Below are positions 5,464 through 8,102 of a stretch of DNA of 8,102 nt, in pieces (within the stretch, counting starts at the first letter, position 1; every line of letters starts with the position of its first letter). The DNA lies in assembly GCA_018056405.1 (NCBI GenBank), contig JAGPFT010000110.1, positions 1 to 8,102 of the forward strand. Reading direction: 5' to 3'. A program made the position numbers and the translations under genes. The notes below the pieces were generated by a model that was not told the DNA's origin, ran no database searches, and was given only the letters and a program-made list of their open reading frames with translations. This DNA is from Anaerolineae bacterium. Lineage in GTDB: Bacteria > Chloroflexota > Anaerolineae > Aggregatilineales > Aggregatilineaceae.

Positions 5464-5988
5464 ATGCCGCAACAAACGAATAAACCGGAACAGCTCGCCG
5501 CACCGCACGACACGGCGGATAGCGTCACGCCGGAAGGCGGCAAGGGGCGCTCGGTGTTCTTCTGGCCGCTGGTGGGTGTGGCGGTAGTGGTGGCGGTATT
5601 CGTGATTGGGCTGGTTGGCGCGGTGTTGGTGGCGATCCTGACCGACCCCGACGACGCGGCCAACTGGGTGGGCCTCATCCGCGACATTTTCATCATTGTG
5701 CTGGCGATGGAGGGCATGTTGATGGGCGTTGCCCTGATCGTGCTCATCGTCCAGCTTGCGGCGCTGGTCAATTTGTTGCAAAGCGAGCTTCAGCCCATTG
5801 TGGACAACGCCAACGAGACGGTGACGACCGTGCGCGGCACCGCTGAGTTCATGAGCCAGAATGTGGTCGAGCCGGTGATTAAGGCCGGGGCGCTGTTGGC
5901 TGGAATTGGCGGCGTGCTGCGCGAAGTGTTTGGGCTGCGGCGCACCGTGCGCAAGGCGCACGCTGGTTCGGGCAAGAAGACGGCGTAA
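5464..5988 (+). CDS. Two-helix membrane protein with C-terminal amphipathic helix (YtxG/DUF948-like architecture)
   Basis: Encodes 174 residues. A polar N-terminus (1-30) is followed by one strongly hydrophobic segment (about 33-59) and a second (about 70-104). A long helix with heptad-like spacing then reads LLQSELQPIVDNANETVTTV (104-123) and continues to about 135. The C-terminus is basic (RRTVRKAHAGSGKK). A membrane anchor followed by an amphipathic 'L..v...v...' helix resembles DUF948 (Bacillus YtxG) proteins, although those usually have one N-terminal helix. The next gene, 10 bp downstream, is YtxH-like, matching the ytxG-ytxH order in Bacillus; this context is the main support. The ATG at 5464 has a GGGGAG Shine-Dalgarno about 10 bp upstream. 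The role is unknown; the DUF948 link is an inference. Confidence 0.75.
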   Translation: MPQQTNKPEQLAAPHDTADSVTPEGGKGRSVFFWPLVGVAVVVAVFVIGLVGAVLVAILTDPDDAANWVGLIRDIFIIVLAMEGMLMGVALIVLIVQLAALVNLLQSELQPIVDNANETVTTVRGTAEFMSQNVVEPVIKAGALLAGIGGVLREVFGLRRTVRKAHAGSGKKTA

Positions 5989-5998
5989 GGAGGCGGGC

Positions 5999-6301
5999 AT
6001 GGCGGGCGAGCAACAGAGCGTCGGGGTGGTGGAGTTCGTCGCCGGCTTGATCGTCGGGTTTGTGGTCAGTGTGCCGGTGGTGGCCTGGCTCTCACCGCGC
6101 AGCGGTGCCGAAACGCGCGAGGCCCTCGTCCAGCGCGGATGGCTCATCCGCCGCCGCGCGGGGGAGACGGTGCGCGGCCCGCTAGAGCAGGTGCAACAGC
6201 AGCTTGAGCAGATCAAAGGCGAGTCGCTGGAGGATGCGCTCGCAGAGGGCAAGGCCATCGCCGCGCGGCGATGGCCTTTGGCACGAGATTCGCACCAATA
6301 A
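5999..6301 (+). CDS. YtxH domain-like small membrane protein
   Basis: Encodes 100 residues. A single membrane helix (about 10-31, VEFVAGLIVGFVVSVPVVAW) is followed directly by LSPRSGAETREALVQRG (31-47), which matches the YtxH pattern of a Gly-rich helix then '(A/S)P+SG.ETR'. A charged helix with Q/E-rich heptads (LEQVQQQLEQIKGE) completes the domain. YtxH proteins are small, stress-associated in Bacillus, and of unclear function. The ATG at 5999 has a near-perfect Shine-Dalgarno (AAGGAGG) and begins 10 bp after the previous stop; an upstream in-frame ATG at 5906 would overlap the previous gene and adds a Cys/Arg-rich, unlikely N-terminus. The last residues (KAIAARRWPLARDSHQ) are encoded partly by a perfect 28-bp palindrome and may be a recent extension. 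Confidence 0.82.
   Translation: MAGEQQSVGVVEFVAGLIVGFVVSVPVVAWLSPRSGAETREALVQRGWLIRRRAGETVRGPLEQVQQQLEQIKGESLEDALAEGKAIAARRWPLARDSHQ
6251..6278. repeat. Perfect 28-bp palindrome inside the 3' end of the YtxH-like gene
   Basis: The 12-bp arms AAGGCCATCGCC and GGCGATGGCCTT flank GCGC, so all 28 bases are self-complementary. It lies in codons 85-94 and ends about 20 bp before the stop. Only TTT follows on the plus strand, so it is a poor intrinsic terminator, though the hairpin itself is very stable. Confidence 0.75.
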
Positions 6302-6311
6302 TGCGCTTTGA

Positions 6312-6357
6312 CGATCATGATCGGTAGTCGCTTGTAAGGCAAATTCGCCCCTACAAG
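6312..6357. promoter_or_regulatory. Two adjacent palindromes upstream of the RRM gene
   Basis: CGATCATGATCG (6312-6323) is a perfect 12-bp palindrome. It is followed by an imperfect one whose ends are CTTGTA (6331-6336) and TACAAG (6352-6357), with near-palindromic GCAAATTCGC at the centre. Part of the second (CGCCCCTACAAG) is the reverse complement of a CTGTAGGGGCG-type junction seen in the repeat block. They may be operators, a terminator remnant for the previous operon, or another repeat family. I see no convincing promoter between 6302 and 6410. Confidence 0.4.
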
Positions 6358-6410
6358 ACACTTGCGCGTATTACCTGACTTGAATGTCAGATCTCATCAG
6401 GAGCACACTC

Positions 6411-6971
6411 ATGGGAACGGCGTTGTTTGTGGCCAACTTAGACGAGCAGGTGACAGCAGAAGAACTGCGCGCTCTGTTTGCGGGGCATGGCGAGGTTGTA
6501 GGGCTGGAGACTTCGCTGCAACGCCCTGGCAAACCGGTGGCTGTTGTGGAAATGGCCTCAGAGAAGCAGGCTACGCGCGCCCTGAACGCACTGAACGGCG
6601 CCGATCTGCACGGCCGGCGGTTGTCGGTGAGCTACCTGGTGCCCGACCTCGACAAAGACCTGACGCCGCGCCAGCGCAAGACCATCGAAGAGATCGCTGC
6701 CAGGTTGGAGGAGACCGAGGAAAAGCCGCTGCGCCAGATCGGAGCTATTGTCTACCTGTGCGGCGCGCAGTTCGCCCAGGCGCTTGTGGAGGAGGCGCTG
6801 GCGCTGGACGCCCAAGAGGGCCTGATGACGATGGAGGGCACGCGCCGTACCAAAGGCGGCATCTTCTTCTACCTGGCACGCTTTCGCATGTCCCCTGAAG
6901 CGCGCCGCATCGTCTACAACCGCAAAGGTAAGCTCCCCGGACGGCAGTACGGCCAGGCGGATCGCTCATAA
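6411..6971 (+). CDS. RNA-binding protein: RRM domain fused to a PHAX-like RNA-binding domain
   Basis: Encodes 186 residues. Residues 3-77 form an RRM: RNP2 is ALFVANL (4-10), the helix 'TAEELRALFAGHGEV' follows, the RNP1 position is KPVAVVEMAS (41-50), and 'ATRALNALNGADLHGRRLSV' closes it. RNP1 lacks both usual aromatic residues, so RNA binding may be altered. Residues about 85-172 resemble the PHAX RNA-binding domain: a helix TIEEIAARLEE, then IGAIVYLCGAQFAQALVEEA, and the signature-like EGLMTMEGTRRTKGGIFFYL followed by SPEARRIVY, comparable to '(D/N)GxRRRTPGGVFLxL' in PHAX. Together this suggests a cytoplasmic protein that grips structured RNA; the RNA is unknown. The ATG at 6411 is chosen because AGGAG (6399-6403) lies 7 nt before it; an ATG at 6384 would add nine residues and lacks a good site. 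RRM assignment is firm; PHAX is a motif-based call. Confidence 0.85.
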   Translation: MGTALFVANLDEQVTAEELRALFAGHGEVVGLETSLQRPGKPVAVVEMASEKQATRALNALNGADLHGRRLSVSYLVPDLDKDLTPRQRKTIEEIAARLEETEEKPLRQIGAIVYLCGAQFAQALVEEALALDAQEGLMTMEGTRRTKGGIFFYLARFRMSPEARRIVYNRKGKLPGRQYGQADRS

Positions 6972-6987
6972 GTGGAACGCCCAGCCC

Positions 6988-7021
6988 AGACTCCCGAAGT
7001 TTTCGAAAACTTCGGAAGTCT
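6988..7021. repeat. Type D 34-bp nested palindrome, copy 3
   Basis: Third copy, with one mismatch between arms (left arm AGACTCCCGAAG) and the same right half as the others. It lies 17 bp after the RRM-gene stop and faces the convergent NAD(P)H-hydrate dehydratase gene. Here it could act as a bidirectional hairpin terminator with AAAA/TTTT at its centre, but no T-tract follows on either strand. Confidence 0.85.
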
Positions 7022-7036
7022 GGCGGGAGAAATCCG

Positions 7037-7061
7037 GCGGGGCATAGCGCATACGCCCCGC
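7037..7061 (-). terminator. Possible hairpin terminator after the hydrate dehydratase gene
   Basis: GCGGGGC (7037-7043) and GCCCCGC (7055-7061) form a perfect 7-bp GC stem with an 11-nt loop. It lies 18 bp past the minus-strand stop. On the minus strand only a short GGATTTCT follows, so it lacks a real T-tract; termination is plausible but weakly supported. Confidence 0.35.
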
Positions 7062-7078
7062 TCCGTCTGGCTGAGGGA

Positions 7079-8102
7079 TCAGGCGCGCGCGGCCAGAGCC
7101 AGCGCCTCCGGCAGCAATTTCAGCACATCTCCCGCCGTGACGCTGATCGGCGTGTCCAATAGCGCTGCCGCACGCACCCCCGCCATGCCGTGTAGCCAGG
7201 CTGCGCACAGTGCCGCGTCGAACGGCGCGAGTCCCTGGGCCAGCAGCCCGGCGATGGCCCCAGCCAGCACATCACCCGTTCCGGCGCTGGCCAGCGCGGA
7301 TGTGGCGAACGGCTCAACAGCCGTCCGTCCATCTGGCGCGGCGACGACGGTGAACGCTCCCTTCAGCACGACCACGCAGTTCCATTCAGCGGCTTTGGCC
7401 TGGGCCAGGGGGAGACGGTTGGCCTGCACCTCCTCCCGATCCAGCCGGGCCAGGCGGGCGAATTCGCCGGGGTGCGGGGTGAGGATCGTGCCGGGCGGGA
7501 GCAGGCGTGGCCAGTCATCCATCGCGGCGAGCAGGTTCAGCCCGTCGGCGTCAATGATCAGCGGCGGTAGATCGGTGGCTGTGCGTTCCGTCTCCCTGGC
7601 TGGCTCGTCCGGCACGAAGCCAATCGCCCGCGAATGACGCACTTCTTCCTGGGGGTGCAGCAGTTCGCGCAGGAACTCGCCGGTTACATCTTCGCGGCCA
7701 AAGCCAGGGCCAAGCAACAGGGCGCTGTAGCCGGCCAGTTCAGCGCGCAGCACCTTGACGGCGGCCTCGTTGATCACGCCCATGTCGTGCGGCAGCAGGA
7801 GCCAAGTCGCTTCGGGCAGCATCCCGGCCAGCACGGGCACGATGATCTGCGGCGCGCCGACGGTGACCAGCCCCGCGCCGGCGCGGTAGGCAGCGGCGGC
7901 GGCCAGGTAAGCCGCGCCGGTGTAGTTCAGGCTGCCGGCGACGACCATCGCCTTGCCGAACGTCCCTTTGTGGCTATCACGCGGGCGCTGCGGCAGCCGC
8001 GCCCGCACTTCGGCGGCGTCCACCAGCGTCTGCGCGATTTCGTCCAGTTCCGGCAGGCGCGGCGGCAGGCCGATGTCGGCGATGCGCAGCGTCCCCACGG
8101 CC
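7079..8102 (-). CDS. nnrD: ADP-dependent NAD(P)H-hydrate dehydratase domain, 5'-truncated (probably bifunctional NnrE-NnrD)
   Basis: The frame is open to the window edge; 340 residues are visible, ending in TGA at 7079-7081. The enzyme dehydrates damaged S-NADHX/S-NADPHX back to NAD(P)H using ADP (bacterial type) in the cytoplasm. Numbered from the GTG at 8098, the family landmarks are HKGTFGKAMVVAGS (43-56), the Ala/Gly-rich helix leading to GAGLVTVGAP (74-83), LLLGPGFG (127-134), PLIIDADGLNLLA (179-191), ILTPHPGEFARL (205-216), VVLKGAFTVVAAPDG (243-257) and ASAGTGDVLAG (270-280) with the catalytic-region Asp of GTGD at 276. The visible N-terminus, GTLRIADIGLP, looks like the end of the NnrE epimerase domain that precedes NnrD in fused bacterial proteins, so the GTG is probably not the true start. 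An insertion of about 25 residues (roughly 151-175) precedes the IDADGLN strand. It converges with the RRM gene. Confidence 0.93.
   Translation of the reverse strand, partial: AVGTLRIADIGLPPRLPELDEIAQTLVDAAEVRARLPQRPRDSHKGTFGKAMVVAGSLNYTGAAYLAAAAAYRAGAGLVTVGAPQIIVPVLAGMLPEATWLLLPHDMGVINEAAVKVLRAELAGYSALLLGPGFGREDVTGEFLRELLHPQEEVRHSRAIGFVPDEPARETERTATDLPPLIIDADGLNLLAAMDDWPRLLPPGTILTPHPGEFARLARLDREEVQANRLPLAQAKAAEWNCVVVLKGAFTVVAAPDGRTAVEPFATSALASAGTGDVLAGAIAGLLAQGLAPFDAALCAAWLHGMAGVRAAALLDTPISVTAGDVLKLLPEALALAARA

Noticed and set aside
5906..5998. Earlier start for the YtxH-like gene
   Set aside because: It would overlap the previous gene by more than 80 bp and add a Cys/Arg-rich tail; the ATG at 5999 has a near-perfect AAGGAGG.

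Overview
The window is GC-rich and gene-dense, with intergenic gaps filled by C-rich/G-rich palindromic repeats. The overall style suggests an environmental Chloroflexota genome, probably Anaerolineae: an fmt and an NAD(P)H-hydrate repair gene, a nitroreductase, an RRM protein, and gaps packed with hairpins of the CCCCCTCTCC...GGAGAGGGGG type. That placement is an inference; no marker gene here settles it.

Layout, left to right. (1) Positions 2-1286, plus strand: the 3' part of a protein resembling the nucleoside phosphorylase superfamily, overlapping by 14 nt a compact nitroreductase-family gene. (2) 1287-1610: a convergent gap filled by one ~138-bp palindromic repeat (type C, inverted) and one ~100-bp repeat (type AB). 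(3) 1611-2591, minus strand: fmt, methionyl-tRNA formyltransferase. (4) 2627-2776, plus strand: a complete tRNA-His(GTG) unit with candidate promoter, encoded CCA and an intrinsic terminator. (5) 2783-4126, minus strand: an SRPBCC-domain protein with a very long Pro/Ala/Glu-rich linker and a separate C-terminal helical segment. (6) 4270-5019: a 750-bp non-coding mosaic built of three repeat types in the order D-AB-C-AB-D-AB-C, lying between divergent genes. (7) 5133-6301, plus strand: three small membrane-protein genes, the last two forming a pair that resembles the Bacillus YtxG/YtxH arrangement. (8) 6411-6971, plus strand: an RNA-binding protein joining a degenerate RRM to a C-terminal domain that looks like the PHAX RNA-binding domain, otherwise best known from eukaryotic snRNA export. 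(9) 6988-7061: a third 34-bp D palindrome and a second hairpin between convergent genes. (10) 7079-8102, minus strand: the C-terminal (dehydratase) part of a probable bifunctional NAD(P)H-hydrate repair enzyme, running off the right edge.

Most genes are housekeeping or repair genes without an obvious common pathway; fmt and tRNA-His both serve translation but are divergently transcribed. The points most worth following are the RRM-PHAX-like protein, the composite repeat mosaic with its nested 34-bp palindromes, the SRPBCC/Pro-rich protein, and a perfect 28-bp palindrome inside the end of the YtxH-like coding sequence.
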